A stretch of 64,000 bases of DNA from contig NC_014501.1 of the NCBI RefSeq assembly GCF_000147335.1, forward strand, positions 4,480,001 through 4,544,000, written 5' to 3'. The notes below the pieces were generated by a model. That model did no database searches. It had not been told where the DNA came from and was given only the letters and a program-made list of their open reading frames with translations. This DNA is from Gloeothece verrucosa PCC 7822. GTDB taxonomy: Bacteria; Cyanobacteriota; Cyanobacteriia; Cyanobacteriales; Microcystaceae. Position numbers and translations under genes: made by a program. The first letter of the stretch is position 1, and each line of letters begins with the position of its first letter. Positions 10,041 through 19,610 of this stretch are shown in pieces.

Positions 10041-10345
10041 TCCCCATTAAAGTAGAGACGTTACCGATCACGTCTTGACTCAATTTCAATAATGTCGCCA
10101 AAATCTAGCAAGAATCTCCAAAATTAAGCCAAAAATTCTAGCCGTATCCTCAAAGCTTAACAAAAAGTTAAAAAGAGAAAGTATTAACTCACAGGAGTTT
10201 TAAGCTTAATTTCTTTTTTCGCATTTTTGTTAAGCTTTGGCTACTATTGAAATCAATATATGAAAGAATTTAAAAAGAAATAAAAAACTTTTATTGTGCA
10301 AACGACTTTTAAAAAGTAATACACAAAATTTTCTTAGGGGTTCTA
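10041..10345. other. Non-coding gap after psb32
   Basis: 305 AT-rich bases with no convincing gene. I see no clear terminator or RNA structure. Confidence 0.5.
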
Positions 10346-10501
10346 ATGGTTTATCCAGAGAAATTTCAAAAGTTAAAAAAACGCTCAAAGAGCCAATCGC
10401 CTTCTATTAATCCAGTTGATGAAAACTTTGATTTTGCTATCTGGGCAGAAGCCGTAAGACAGCAAATGGAAACAGTTCTTCAAAGGCGATATCAAGAATA
10501 A
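10346..10501 (+). CDS. Small 51-residue hypothetical protein
   Basis: Short frame from ATG 10346 to TAA 10499-10501, with TAGGGG some 8 bases before the start as a possible ribosome binding site. The peptide has a basic N-terminus (KLKKRSKSQS) and an amphipathic helical C-terminus (FAIWAEAVRQQMETVLQRRY). It reads like a real small cyanobacterial protein; no function can be given. Confidence 0.5.
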   Translation: MVYPEKFQKLKKRSKSQSPSINPVDENFDFAIWAEAVRQQMETVLQRRYQE

Positions 10502-10759
10502 AATTGTTCTTAAAAGCGGCTGCGTTTTTTATAAGGCAGCACAGGTTTAATTTAAACCCCACTCTCTTTAACTCACATCTTGCAGCAGTTCGGTATCTAC
10601 GCTTTTTTGGGGAATGGGGAATGAGTAAAGGATAAAATCGCCTTTAACCCTTCCCCTTTAACCTTTCCCCGATTTGAGAAGGTTTTAAATAAATTGGTGC
10701 AAGATCTGAGTTTAAGGGCGGGGTCTTATTAAAAAATCTTTATGCCTGCTCCCCTTAAA

Positions 10760-10963
10760 CTAAACGTCAAGACAGAGGGACTCTTTATATTGTTGATTAG
10801 TAACCCAACCTGTGCCTTGACATAAATGACACTTGATCAACTCTTCTTCGCTATCAAAGGAAAGTTTTCCTCTGCCTTGACAGTAAGGGCACATAATTTT
10901 TTCTTTTCTCCAATAATTGGTTAAGAAGTTTTCATCAGTGATATAGTTAAAATCTTCGTACAT
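10760..10963 (-). CDS. Small CXXCXGXG zinc-finger protein (DnaJ-like)
   Basis: 67 residues with two CXXCXGXG motifs, CPYCQGRG and CHLCQGTG, as in the zinc-binding centre of DnaJ. One Zn ion can be bound by the two motifs together. No J domain is present, so this is a stand-alone small zinc protein, possibly a protein-disulfide or assembly helper like BSD2/DnaJ-type proteins of photosynthetic organisms (inference). A good GGAG lies 9 bases before the ATG at 10963. Confidence 0.75.
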   Translation of the reverse strand: MYEDFNYITDENFLTNYWRKEKIMCPYCQGRGKLSFDSEEELIKCHLCQGTGWVTNQQYKESLCLDV

Positions 10964-11220
10964 TTGAAATTTCTCCTACATTAAAACATTTTGAAAAAAA
11001 AAAATTATGGGATAATTAAAAATCTATTAGCCGGGAAAAGGAAACTCAAAAACTCACTCCGAGCTACGATATTTAATTAAGAAAAAAAATAGTTAAATAA
11101 AATTTAAACCTTTTTTAGTTGATCCCCACCCTTAACTATAGCTTAATATAACCCTTTCGTAGAGTCCATCATCCGTTCGGGCTATTTTTAACTTTTTTTT
11201 AATTTATAATTAAACAGTAA

Positions 11221-11250
11221 AAAAGCCTAGCTCATTGGCCAGGCTTTTGA
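11221..11250 (-). terminator. Bidirectional terminator hairpin
   Basis: Perfect 8-bp stem AAAAGCCT (11221-11228) and AGGCTTTT (11241-11248), giving an A-run before and a T-run after the stem on either strand. It lies 63 bases beyond the stop of the minus-strand gene at 11311. The rest of the 10964-11310 gap is AT-rich and empty. Confidence 0.75.
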
Positions 11251-11310
11251 GATAAAACTCAGCTAGTTAGAAAGGGAATGAAACTTTGTCAGATAAAATG
11301 AATACCTAAT

Positions 11311-11622
11311 TTAGACAAGACCTTGGCCTCTATGTTTGCCACCTTCTTGATTAACTTCTTGTAGTTCTTGAGCGCGTTGAACTTTGTCAGCTTCTTCTTC
11401 TTGTCTCAAGTCCCCGGGTTCATTAACATACATTTCGGGTTCGATGGCAAAGTTATTGAGTAACCCTTCTCGGTCAACTGTCATCCCCCCGGTGGTATCA
11501 ATATCTTCGTTTTTCTTGGGGATTTGTTTAAAGGCTTCCCCTTCTCTTTCCATACGAGCGGCTGATTCAGCATCAATTAAATGTCTATCATAATTCGGGC
11601 CTGGTTTAGCTTCTGTACTCAT
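11311..11622 (-). CDS. Hydrophilic hypothetical protein
   Basis: 103 residues, very polar and probably unstructured (acidic middle, ending EGGKHRGQGLV). A strong GGAGGA lies 7 bases before the ATG. It is transcribed together with the small membrane protein 49 bases upstream, and the pair ends at the hairpin 11221-11248. I do not know its function; the pairing with a photosystem-like membrane peptide hints at a thylakoid-related role. Confidence 0.6.
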   Translation of the reverse strand: MSTEAKPGPNYDRHLIDAESAARMEREGEAFKQIPKKNEDIDTTGGMTVDREGLLNNFAIEPEMYVNEPGDLRQEEEADKVQRAQELQEVNQEGGKHRGQGLV

Positions 11623-11671
11623 GAAAAAATCCTCCTACTAATAATATTTTTAGTCTTAAACAATTAAATTT

Positions 11672-11902
11672 TTACTTATCAGTTTCGGCAATAAAGTCGG
11701 ACTTATCAACATCAGGAACAAAATCCGGACGTTCCTTGTCTTCCCATCCAGTGGGCCGCTTAGAGTTATACCAAGCAATAGAACCAATAGTTGCAGCCGC
11801 AATAAAACCAACAATTAAAGATAGGGTTGCTGAATAAGGAAAATGAGGTGCGTTAGCCGCATTAGTGGTAATATCGGAAACGGCAAATAAAAAACTTATC
11901 AT
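11672..11902 (-). CDS. Small one-helix membrane protein, Psb35-like
   Basis: 76 residues with one membrane helix (about 25-45, LSLIVGFIAAATIGSIAWY) followed by NSKRPTGWEDKERPDFVPD. The SIAWYNSKRPxGWE pattern is what I recall of the cyanobacterial Psb35 (Ssl2148) group, a peptide that stabilises the CP47 module and Hlip proteins during photosystem II assembly. That assignment is from memory and should be tested. AGAGGT stands before the ATG at 11902. Confidence 0.55.
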   Translation of the reverse strand: MISFLFAVSDITTNAANAPHFPYSATLSLIVGFIAAATIGSIAWYNSKRPTGWEDKERPDFVPDVDKSDFIAETDK

Positions 11903-12528
11903 CTAGTTGACCTCTGTCAATTAACTAATTTTTTATCTTTCCCAATCATAAAAATAAACCAGTAACAAATACATCTATCTTTAGTTATCAACAATTCTCT
12001 ACTTTTAGAATGAGTTGACAGCACGGGTTTCTCTATCTAAAGACTTAGGTGTTTTTTATTGATCAAATAAATAGCTAGTCATGATTAAAAAACCCAAAGA
12101 CAGTACCTAAGACTACTCAGTTAAAATCTAAAACTAGACCGAGTTGAGAATCAAAATATAACAGCTAACTCCTATTTTTCTGTCTTGGCCGCCACAGGTA
12201 GCCCACCTATAGATAAAAATTTTCAGAGCCTTCATGCAATCGGTACCCCGAGAAACTTAAATTAAATATCCCACTTGGTAGATGAAATAGGGGATTAATT
12301 TTATCAGAATGAAATAAATAAGTACCTGGACAAAATTAAAGTTAACTGCGAGTTTGGGGAATGGGCAATGGGGAATGGGCAATGGAGAAGGGTTGTAGGC
12401 GTTTTACAATTCTTGACACAGTGGACTTTATTTATGTCCGACTACATAACATCATCAAAACAAATTACGGGAATTCACCCATAAATTTTTTTGACTCGGG
12501 TGTATTATTTTTTTAAACAGGATTCTTT
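11903..12528. other. Long non-coding gap
   Basis: 626 bases without a convincing gene. It contains a low-complexity GGGAATGGGCAAT repeat at about 12357-12385, a filler type common between genes of such cyanobacteria, and otherwise AT-rich sequence. Promoters for the flanking divergent genes are expected here but I cannot place them. Confidence 0.5.
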
Positions 12529-12687
12529 ATGGATATTATTCGTATTATTTGTGCAATTTTTTTACCGCCACTGGGAGTATTTCTTCAAGTGGGTATTGGC
12601 GTAGATTTCTGGATCAATATCCTCTTAACTTTACTGGGATATATACCGGGTATTGTCCATGCAATATGGGTAATCGCTAGAAAATAA
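12529..12687 (+). CDS. PMP3/YqaE-family membrane peptide
   Basis: A 52-residue hydrophobic peptide (ATG 12529, TAA 12685-12687) with two membrane helices and the family signature: IFLPPLGVFLQVGIG in the first, then FWINILLTLLGYIPGIVHAIW. This is the UPF0057/Pmp3 family, linked to salt and cold stress and membrane potential in yeast and plants. Length is exactly that of the family. Confidence 0.9.
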   Translation: MDIIRIICAIFLPPLGVFLQVGIGVDFWINILLTLLGYIPGIVHAIWVIARK

Positions 12688-12738
12688 AAGCGAATAAATA
12701 GAAGCTAAAAGCCGGTAGATTATCTTTGATTTGAGCGG

Positions 12739-14181
12739 ATGACACAAAAGCCCTACTTATTAGGAAAAAAAGCCAGTCCTTCCACAGGTCATTGGTGGAT
12801 TAGGTTTGTAGCGATTATCGCTTTAGTAAATTTTACTCTAGTAGTCTTCAATGAGACTTATATTTTTTTTAGGCATTTTTATCTAAAATATATACCTGCT
12901 GTTGTATCAGTTTATGATCCAGTGAAAAGCATTCTTCCTGATGCCCAAATTAATCATTATCTAAACCAAGTTGATCGTTTAGCCGCAGAAATCAATACAC
13001 AAGGGTTAGAAGAAGCGGCTACAGAAAAACTTCTGCAAAACCTACGCCAAGAAAGTCTGATTATTCTAGATGATCCTTCTTTTTTAATCTCTAATCAAAT
13101 AGGGATATTAGCAAAAATCAAGCGTGAAATACAAGCGCATACGGATACTCCATCAGTGCGGAACTCGTTCCGCACCCCAGCTAATCTAGCTTTTAGTAAA
13201 TTTTGGCGTGCAGAAAATTTAGCTCAACTGGGAACAGAAAAAGAGCTAGATTTTTTTAACGAGCAAATTAGACCTCTTTTACATAAAACTTACTTTCGCG
13301 CTCTCAATGAGCAGGGGCAATTAGAGGATAATTTCTGGAAAATTGATCGATGGTTTATGATTTTCTTTGCCCTAGAATTTTTAAGAAAAACCATTTTACG
13401 AAAAAAGCAGCATTCAGAGCAGGGGTTTGGGAAAATTCTGCTAAGACGTTGGTATGAAGGCTTTTTTTTCTTACCCTTTTGGCGTTGGTTGCGAATTATT
13501 CCTCTGATTGTTAAATTACATCAGTCTCGTTTGGTTAATCTAGAATGGATCTTAGGACAGTTAACTTATGAACCTGCGGCTTATTTATCGGATCGTATTT
13601 CTAATTTTTTAATGGTACGCTTGATTAATCAAACTAAAGACGCTATAAGCAATGGAGACATTAGCCGCACTTTACTAGAACCCCAACCTTATATTAAAGT
13701 CAGTTCAGTTGATAAAGCTGATGCCATCATTGATCGTTTACTTCAATTGACTATTTATAACATTTTGCCTAAAATCAAACCTGATTTAGAGGCTTTATTG
13801 CGTCATAGTTTACGAGAAAGTGTCATTCAATCTGATTTTTATCAGGGGTTAAGAAATATTCCCGGAATAGACGCTTTTCCCAAAGAAGCTATACAACAAT
13901 TAGCAGATTATTTAGCCGGGGGAACAGTCGAACTGATTACTAATTCTTATTCTGACATAAGAGGTCGGCAATTGTTTGATGAACTCTCTCAAAATTTTAA
14001 AGCGGCTCTACAAAAAGAATTACAGGATAAACTCAATCAAACTGAACTCAAAACCCTGATGTCTGAGTTATTAGAAGAGATAAAACTTAATTATGTGCAA
14101 CGTTCAACACAACACGATCCCGAAGCCATTTTAGAAGAAGCGGAACAAATTCGTTATGTGGCTACGTTACGAATAAATTAA
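12739..14181 (+). CDS. Membrane-anchored hypothetical protein
   Basis: 480 residues. One membrane helix near the N-terminus (about 22-42, WIRFVAIIALVNFTLVVFNE) and hydrophobic aromatic segments near 205-255 (MIFFALEFL, FFFLPFWRWLRIIPLIV). The C-terminal half is helical and charged and ends in a Glu-rich coiled stretch. It starts 51 bases after the PMP3 peptide gene, on the same strand. I do not recognise a named domain; it looks like a cyanobacterial conserved membrane protein. Confidence 0.65.
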   Translation: MTQKPYLLGKKASPSTGHWWIRFVAIIALVNFTLVVFNETYIFFRHFYLKYIPAVVSVYDPVKSILPDAQINHYLNQVDRLAAEINTQGLEEAATEKLLQNLRQESLIILDDPSFLISNQIGILAKIKREIQAHTDTPSVRNSFRTPANLAFSKFWRAENLAQLGTEKELDFFNEQIRPLLHKTYFRALNEQGQLEDNFWKIDRWFMIFFALEFLRKTILRKKQHSEQGFGKILLRRWYEGFFFLPFWRWLRIIPLIVKLHQSRLVNLEWILGQLTYEPAAYLSDRISNFLMVRLINQTKDAISNGDISRTLLEPQPYIKVSSVDKADAIIDRLLQLTIYNILPKIKPDLEALLRHSLRESVIQSDFYQGLRNIPGIDAFPKEAIQQLADYLAGGTVELITNSYSDIRGRQLFDELSQNFKAALQKELQDKLNQTELKTLMSELLEEIKLNYVQRSTQHDPEAILEEAEQIRYVATLRIN

Positions 14182-14186
14182 AATGA

Positions 14187-15011
14187 TTACTTAAATACGC
14201 CTATGGGCAAACCACTATACATTGATCTAATCTGGTTGTCAGACTGCGGTTTATTGCGGACATCATGATCCAAAATATGACAAGTGTACATTTTTTCGAA
14301 CCATTTTTTTTCTGTGTGTCTCTGGCTTCTATCTTGATCAATTTTTCGGAACTCATTTTCATTGTTAAATTCTTCTATTGCCGCTAATTCTCCACACCAT
14401 TTATTAGCAAAGAAGTGAGTAATATCGTCGAAATATATACTCACTGCTGGATTATATATTTCAGGGCTTCCTAATAAACAATTTAAACTATCTTTAGCGG
14501 ACGTATAAATATCAACATCAACGGAAATAAAACCAATTGGTGCAGTGGGATCGCAACTATTTATAAAGGAATTTACTGTATTTTTAATGTCGCCTAAAAT
14601 TAATTCAGCACGATTTTCAATTTTCTCGATTAATTTTTCCTTGTTTGTCATCGGGTAATCACCTTGTGCCCAAAATTCTGGATGATTTTTATACCCGTAT
14701 ACTTCTGGTAGGCCTTCGCCGGTGTCAAAGCCAACAATACGAAACTCAACTCCCGTCTCAGACGAGATCTTTTCTGCTAAATCAATCATATTGTAAAGAC
14801 CGTTACCGGTTGCCACGCCAAATTCACAAACAGTGGTTTTCCGTTTTCCAAAATATTTGGCTATATCTGCCGCTTTGAGAAGTCCATAGGCATATTGAGG
14901 ACGTACTAATAGACTATACTCCTCTTTTTGTCGAATAGTTCCTATTGTTACTGCCCGAACTCGTTTCAAATAATGATACAGAGGTTCAAGCAAGATTTGA
15001 GATAGTTTCAT
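14187..15011 (-). CDS. Class I SAM-dependent methyltransferase-like protein
   Basis: 274 residues. The SAM-binding motif I looks like VCEFGVATGNGLYNMIDLA (about residues 61-79), followed by an acidic strand end (RIVGFDTGEGLP) and FISVDVDIYTSAKDSL with a later YFDDITHFF, as in macrocin-type O-methyltransferases where Asp residues hold a metal. Substrate unknown. It ends 5 bases from the convergent gene before it. There is no obvious biosynthetic cluster around it. Confidence 0.65.
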   Translation of the reverse strand: MKLSQILLEPLYHYLKRVRAVTIGTIRQKEEYSLLVRPQYAYGLLKAADIAKYFGKRKTTVCEFGVATGNGLYNMIDLAEKISSETGVEFRIVGFDTGEGLPEVYGYKNHPEFWAQGDYPMTNKEKLIEKIENRAELILGDIKNTVNSFINSCDPTAPIGFISVDVDIYTSAKDSLNCLLGSPEIYNPAVSIYFDDITHFFANKWCGELAAIEEFNNENEFRKIDQDRSQRHTEKKWFEKMYTCHILDHDVRNKPQSDNQIRSMYSGLPIGVFK

Positions 15012-15110
15012 GATCAGTCTGCTCAGTGAATCAGGATATTGTTTTCTAGTTTAAAGTTAATCCCATTTCTCAAGGGGATAATTCAAAAAAATTTACAGTT
15101 TAAACTAGAT

Positions 15111-16028
15111 TTATTCACAAGGAGTCAACATACTCAATTGCAGAACAATTTTATCAATCGAACTAACTAAAGCTCTTGATTCAAAAGGATAATTCGCCAC
15201 AATACTAAACACCAGCATTCCATATTGAGGATGATTCATATAACCCGATAGTGCCCTCACGCCGCTTAAGGTACCCGTCTTAGCAAAAACAGCCCCTTGA
15301 GCCGCCGTTTGGCGCATACGGTTTCTCAAAGTTCCACTCACCCCGGCCACGGGTAAAGAGCCATAAAAAACATCTTTTTGGGGAGAATAATACATCGCCC
15401 GTAGAATAGAAGTAATCGTCCTGGGAGTGGCCACATTTCTACGAGACAAACCCGAACCATCCGCCAGACGATAGCCATTTGGATCGATCCCTAATTCACT
15501 TAAAGCCGCCTTCGCCTCAGCCGGACCCCCCACACGACGCATTAAAGTTTCTGCATAATAATTATTACTGACCAGATTCATAAAAGTAATCCAATCTTTG
15601 AGGGATTTACTGCCAATAGCCGCACTAGGGCCCAACCTCTGTAGCGCGGCGGCACTCGTAAAGATTTTAGTATTAGAAGCAGGGATAAAAAACTTATCGG
15701 CATTGTGGCTATAAAGCACCGTCCCATCAGTCAAAGACTCCACCTCAATTCCCCAATTGTTGGGATATTTGCCGATAATAGCATTGATCGATGGCTCTAA
15801 AAGGGCTGAACAAACCCCGCCGCCTCTTTGTTGCGGTATGGGGGTTCTCGGGGGAATTGTCGGATTTTCTGGGGGTGGGACAAAAATCTCTATGGATGAG
15901 TCCCCATTAAAATAATCAGTGGTGGTCGTCGGACTGATTTCATTAGCAATAGCGGGATTAACGCAGTTAGTGGTAGCTAAAGTTAAAATTGTTAAAGAAT
16001 TTAACCAATAAGTCTTTTTTTTAAACAT
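15111..16028 (-). CDS. S13-family D-Ala-D-Ala carboxypeptidase, shortened
   Basis: 305 residues with a signal peptide (about 1-28), a Pro-rich linker and the three penicillin-binding motifs of the PBP4/DacB family: SNTK (118-121), SNN (154-156) and KTG (250-252). The enzyme trims peptidoglycan peptides in the periplasm. In the family the SxxK and SxN motifs are separated by roughly 200 or more residues that form extra domains; here the gap is only 33. The catalytic core is thus complete but its inserted domains are gone, with the frame kept. Whether this product still folds is uncertain. Confidence 0.8.
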   Translation of the reverse strand: MFKKKTYWLNSLTILTLATTNCVNPAIANEISPTTTTDYFNGDSSIEIFVPPPENPTIPPRTPIPQQRGGGVCSALLEPSINAIIGKYPNNWGIEVESLTDGTVLYSHNADKFFIPASNTKIFTSAAALQRLGPSAAIGSKSLKDWITFMNLVSNNYYAETLMRRVGGPAEAKAALSELGIDPNGYRLADGSGLSRRNVATPRTITSILRAMYYSPQKDVFYGSLPVAGVSGTLRNRMRQTAAQGAVFAKTGTLSGVRALSGYMNHPQYGMLVFSIVANYPFESRALVSSIDKIVLQLSMLTPCE

Positions 16029-16338
16029 ACTTAGGCTCTGGATTTCCTCACAAATCGCTATATTTTATCACTTTAGATGGATGTAAATGATCATTATGAG
16101 AAAATTATTATTTATTCGTGACAAAAAGGAATCAGTACAAAATGTCAATAGGCAATCTACCTTGAAATGCGGCTAGAGGTTATATAGAGCAAGAGAAAAG
16201 GTAGCTAAATAGACAGAATTAAATTCGATTATTCGGTCATGATAAAAATAACTAGAAAATTTAAAATTTGTCTTTTAAATTGTTAATTAGCCCCAAGTCC
16301 TCAAAATACGAAACCCTAGTTTTTTCGGAAGTTGTCAA
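16029..16338. other. Non-coding gap
   Basis: 310 AT-rich bases between divergent genes. I see nothing beyond the room for their promoters. Confidence 0.4.
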
Positions 16339-16653
16339 ATGTTTTCCTTATTAGATGCTGAAAAAGCGGCGCTAAACTTTTTAATGGAAGAGTGGGAATT
16401 ACCCACCCAGGATCAAGACTGGTTTAGGGTAGTAAATTCCCGGAAAATTCCCAATAGCTGGTGGTCAATTGTAGAAATAGGAATCAAAAACTTGCCCGAT
16501 AAATGGGTAATTCAAGTATTTGATGATGGAGAGTGTGACCCTTGTTATACCTTTGTTTCGCCTTTTTCTGATGAGAAGATTAGCACCCATCTAGCTGAAT
16601 TACCAGCAAAAATTGCCATCGCTCTCCAAAAAGAAAGAGAAGGTCATATTTAA
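16339..16653 (+). CDS. Hypothetical protein
   Basis: 104 residues, acidic, rich in Trp (WELPTQDQDWFRVV, SWWSIVEIG, DKWVIQVF). It has the feel of a small immunity- or SUKH-type alpha/beta protein, but I cannot name a family. ATG at 16339 with a GGAAG tract 10 bases before it. Confidence 0.55.
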   Translation: MFSLLDAEKAALNFLMEEWELPTQDQDWFRVVNSRKIPNSWWSIVEIGIKNLPDKWVIQVFDDGECDPCYTFVSPFSDEKISTHLAELPAKIAIALQKEREGHI

Positions 16654-16671
16654 CAAGTAGGGTGTGTTAGC

Positions 16672-16815
16672 GTAGCGTAACGCACCGCGATCTCTGCCGA
16701 CATTACATTTAAAGCACATTTTTAGCTGAAACAGGGTAGCGTAACGCACCGCGATCTCTGCGGACATTTAAAGCACATTTTTAGCTGAAACAGGGTAGCG
16801 TAACGCACCGCGACC
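16672..16815. repeat. Tandem repeat of about 59-64 bp
   Basis: The word GTAGCGTAACGCACCGCG starts at 16672, 16736 and 16795, joined by nearly identical stretches (TCTCTGC-GACATT, AAAGCACATTTTTAGCTGAAACAG). Two and a fraction copies fill the space between two convergent genes. The GTAGCGTAACGCACC word is a known kind of intergenic repeat in cyanobacteria. Confidence 0.8.
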
Positions 16816-16816
16816 T

Positions 16817-18037
16817 CTACCAGGTTTTTGAAGTAGGTACAATACCCCATTGGCTCAAATTTTTGTCAACCGTTTTCAAAAAGGTTAAATCTGACTCGAG
16901 TAAAGAGGAATTAGAGGGATTTTCTAAAAACGAAAAAGCCCTTCGAAACTCAGCCGCTTCAACTTCAAGCGGAGAGTCTAAATGACAAGGAATAATGCGC
17001 TGAAAATTCCATTTGGCCACCTGTTCGGCCCACTGGAGAGTTTCTTGAGGAGCGCGATTAAAAATAAGAGTTTGTAGAATAGGTGCCACTAACAGCGTTT
17101 TGTTCCTTCGCAAAGCATCAAAAGACTCTTGCCAATCATAATTCCATTTAAAAGGAAATAAACCAAAATAAGCTTGTTTTGAGCGATCAGGCGCTCTTAA
17201 AGCTTCTCGTAAAGATTCTACTAATCCGACAGGTTCTAGAGTGCTTGGGCGAATATAAAGAGCAAACAAACAAATTTTGTGCCATCCTTTACGTCTATTT
17301 GCTTCAGTATCAGCTACCACATCAAATACATCATCTCTAGCGTGAAACAGCAAAGCATAAGGATCAAGTTGCACAATTGCCGGGGGATTTTCGGGTATAG
17401 AAAGCACCGAATCAGTGACCAATAAAGTCTGCGAATGCTTATCAAATAACGCCACTTCTTGAAATTGTCCAGGCCCCAACTCAATTGTCTTTAAGATAGC
17501 ATAATCGATCTGATCAGCAAAGGGCGTTTGGCTACTATCAAACGGTAGAAAATGGGTGCGTTTTCCGGGGAAACCAAGCCAACTCAACGGTAAATTAAGC
17601 GGAAAACTCCATTGGTTTGGAGAGACAAAAACCTGTGCGGATTTAAAATATCGCGCAAACGGGCCGACAAAAACCTTATGTTCTATCCCTGATATGGTCG
17701 GCAAAATGATATATTTCACTTCACCATGTTGAACTTCTAACTCTCTCACCAGTCTGATACATTCTGGTGTTGGGGCCACTGGTGCATAAACTAAAAGTCC
17801 CCCTACTGAGAGTTTAATGACACTCATCCGAATCGGCACAATGACGTATAAAATGCCCTGTATTTGCTCAAAAGTCCAGACTTGATCTTTGACAACTTCA
17901 GTACGGATGGTTCGTCGTTTCCCATAAGGGTAAAGTGGTACTACCGGCCAAAACGGCCAAGACAAATCTCTAGGATGGTTATACTGATTAATCTGTTTCC
18001 CCTGCATTAGTGGTGCTGTTCTCAGACTTTTTGTCAC
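16817..18037 (-). CDS. DUF4336-family protein
   Basis: 406 residues matching cyanobacterial and plant-type DUF4336 proteins: WPFWPVVPLYPYGKRRTIR near the start, LSVGGLLVYAPVAPTPECI, YIILPTISGIEHKVFVGPFA, and HFLPFDSSQTPFADQIDY. The order of strands resembles a metallo-beta-lactamase fold that has lost much of the metal site. Function unknown. Start is a GTG at 18037 after CGGA; an ATG at 18007 is an alternative. Confidence 0.8.
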   Translation of the reverse strand: MTKSLRTAPLMQGKQINQYNHPRDLSWPFWPVVPLYPYGKRRTIRTEVVKDQVWTFEQIQGILYVIVPIRMSVIKLSVGGLLVYAPVAPTPECIRLVRELEVQHGEVKYIILPTISGIEHKVFVGPFARYFKSAQVFVSPNQWSFPLNLPLSWLGFPGKRTHFLPFDSSQTPFADQIDYAILKTIELGPGQFQEVALFDKHSQTLLVTDSVLSIPENPPAIVQLDPYALLFHARDDVFDVVADTEANRRKGWHKICLFALYIRPSTLEPVGLVESLREALRAPDRSKQAYFGLFPFKWNYDWQESFDALRRNKTLLVAPILQTLIFNRAPQETLQWAEQVAKWNFQRIIPCHLDSPLEVEAAEFRRAFSFLENPSNSSLLESDLTFLKTVDKNLSQWGIVPTSKTW

Positions 18038-18239
18038 TCCGTTAAGGACAATTTACTCCTACTGGCCTAAATCTGTCAGACTCTTAAGAGTTAGAATCTT
18101 TTTAGGCTCTTATTTTTGGCTTTAAGCGCTGTTCGCAATAGGATTTTGTTCATTACATTATACAGTAACTCTATGGTTTCTCTAGAAAGCGGTTTGGCCA
18201 AAAATTGCCCCGTTGGACATTGATAGTAGATGTTATATT

Positions 18240-18330
18240 TGACTTCTCCGCGTGTTAAAACAACGCGGATTCTAAGCGGATGCTTCGCAACGGGTTAAAA
18301 CACCGTTGCGAAGCGTCTTCTTAGCTGACC
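18240..18330 (-). ncRNA. Candidate omega-RNA / right-end structure
   Basis: TnpB is guided by an RNA copied from the 3' end of its own gene into the right end of the element. Here that region holds two strong hairpins, 18248-18268 (CCGCGT/ACGCGG) and 18282-18314 (GCTTCGCAACGG/CCGTTGCGAAGC), the second inside the last codons of tnpB. Position and structure fit; the RNA itself is an inference. Confidence 0.4.
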
Positions 18331-19564
18331 AGAATTTTAGTTTCTGGGGACGAGTCAAAACGCCCCTATTCACTGGACTCAAATCTAAATTGAGCGTTGT
18401 GGCTACTTTTCGGATAATGTTCGCCGCACCGTTACAGTCAGCATTGATATACCAATTATTACCAGTGCGAAATAATCCTCTTTTTGTTCTTTTACCTGAT
18501 GACTTCCAACCTTCGGGTTTTGCACCGTGAACGGGAATAATGTCACCATCTAAAAAACTTGCTTTACTGGTATAGCTTTCTTCTGTCTCAATAAACCTAA
18601 TACCGTATAGTTCACACAGTTGAGCGATTCTATTCTTGAGTCTAGCAGTGGGAATTGAGACAAAAGACTGATTATTTTTCTTACCTAGATTTATCTCCTT
18701 TTTAACCTCATCATTCCAACCAAAAACAATAGTACCAATGTGGTTATCTAAACAATGATTAACCACTATTCTCGCTGCTTTGTTGACAGCATCCCTCATC
18801 TGTCTATTGCGCTTCTCGGTTATTTTAGCTAATCTATTAGACCATAATCCTTGAGGCTTTCCTTCTTTAATTGTTGATACCTGCTTGTTATACCAACGGT
18901 TAACTGATTTTAAATGCTTACCATCAAGAATAAAAGATGTGCCTACATTAGAAACGCAAGTTAACCAATTATTCAATCCTGGATCTATACCGAGTGCATT
19001 GTCTTGATTTAAACCTTGATCTTGGATTTCTAATTGATAAACAAATTCAGCATAAAAACATCGATTTCTAGGGATGATTCTAACTTCTTTGATATTTTCA
19101 AAGCGTAAATTAGATGGCATTGGGAGAGAAAAACTATCTAATTTAAACCATGTTTTTACCTGCTTTCCTAGCGAGAATTTAATCTCGTTACCGATTAACT
19201 TAAGCCATTGCTTCGGGTAAACAAATTGATAAAATCCCTTTTTTCTGTATTTAGGAATTCTGGGTTTATCGGGTAACTCGCCTCTTTTCCACATTGACAG
19301 AAGTTTCCAATAAGACACAAATGCTTCATAGACGCTTCTAAGCGTCTGTTGAGCCACACAAGAACGCAAGGCTTTAAAGTGTAGATTTGATTTGAGTTGT
19401 TTATCTAGCGTGTATTTGCCGATATATTGATGGGTTTTGAAATATATTTGCCTCGCGTAATAAAGTCCACAGTTATAGAGTTTATTGGCTTCCGAGCAAA
19501 CATATTCTAAAACTGCCATCACATCGGGAGGTGAGTTAATTAAAACTTGTTGGCATCCGTACAT
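18272..19564 (-). CDS. tnpB: TnpB, RNA-guided nuclease of IS605 family
   Basis: 430 residues from the ATG at 19564 (a frame extension to 19597 is unlikely). The RuvC triad can be read: GIDPG (Asp 194), FIETEES (Glu 326-329 area) and INADCNGAAN (Asp 376). The N-terminal OrfB helix-turn-helix part is present. The usual CxxC...CxxC zinc finger before the third RuvC motif is missing; there the protein has IPVHGAKPEGWKSSGKR, which is typical of one cyanobacterial TnpB branch. TnpB cuts DNA next to a short motif under guidance of the element's own RNA and helps the element to persist. Divergent from tnpA with 46 bases between. Confidence 0.9.
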   Translation of the reverse strand: MYGCQQVLINSPPDVMAVLEYVCSEANKLYNCGLYYARQIYFKTHQYIGKYTLDKQLKSNLHFKALRSCVAQQTLRSVYEAFVSYWKLLSMWKRGELPDKPRIPKYRKKGFYQFVYPKQWLKLIGNEIKFSLGKQVKTWFKLDSFSLPMPSNLRFENIKEVRIIPRNRCFYAEFVYQLEIQDQGLNQDNALGIDPGLNNWLTCVSNVGTSFILDGKHLKSVNRWYNKQVSTIKEGKPQGLWSNRLAKITEKRNRQMRDAVNKAARIVVNHCLDNHIGTIVFGWNDEVKKEINLGKKNNQSFVSIPTARLKNRIAQLCELYGIRFIETEESYTSKASFLDGDIIPVHGAKPEGWKSSGKRTKRGLFRTGNNWYINADCNGAANIIRKVATTLNLDLSPVNRGVLTRPQKLKFWSAKKTLRNGVLTRCEASA

Positions 19565-19610
19565 AGTAAAGTGTATTAAAATTAGTCTATTATACATTAT
19601 TTAGAAACAA

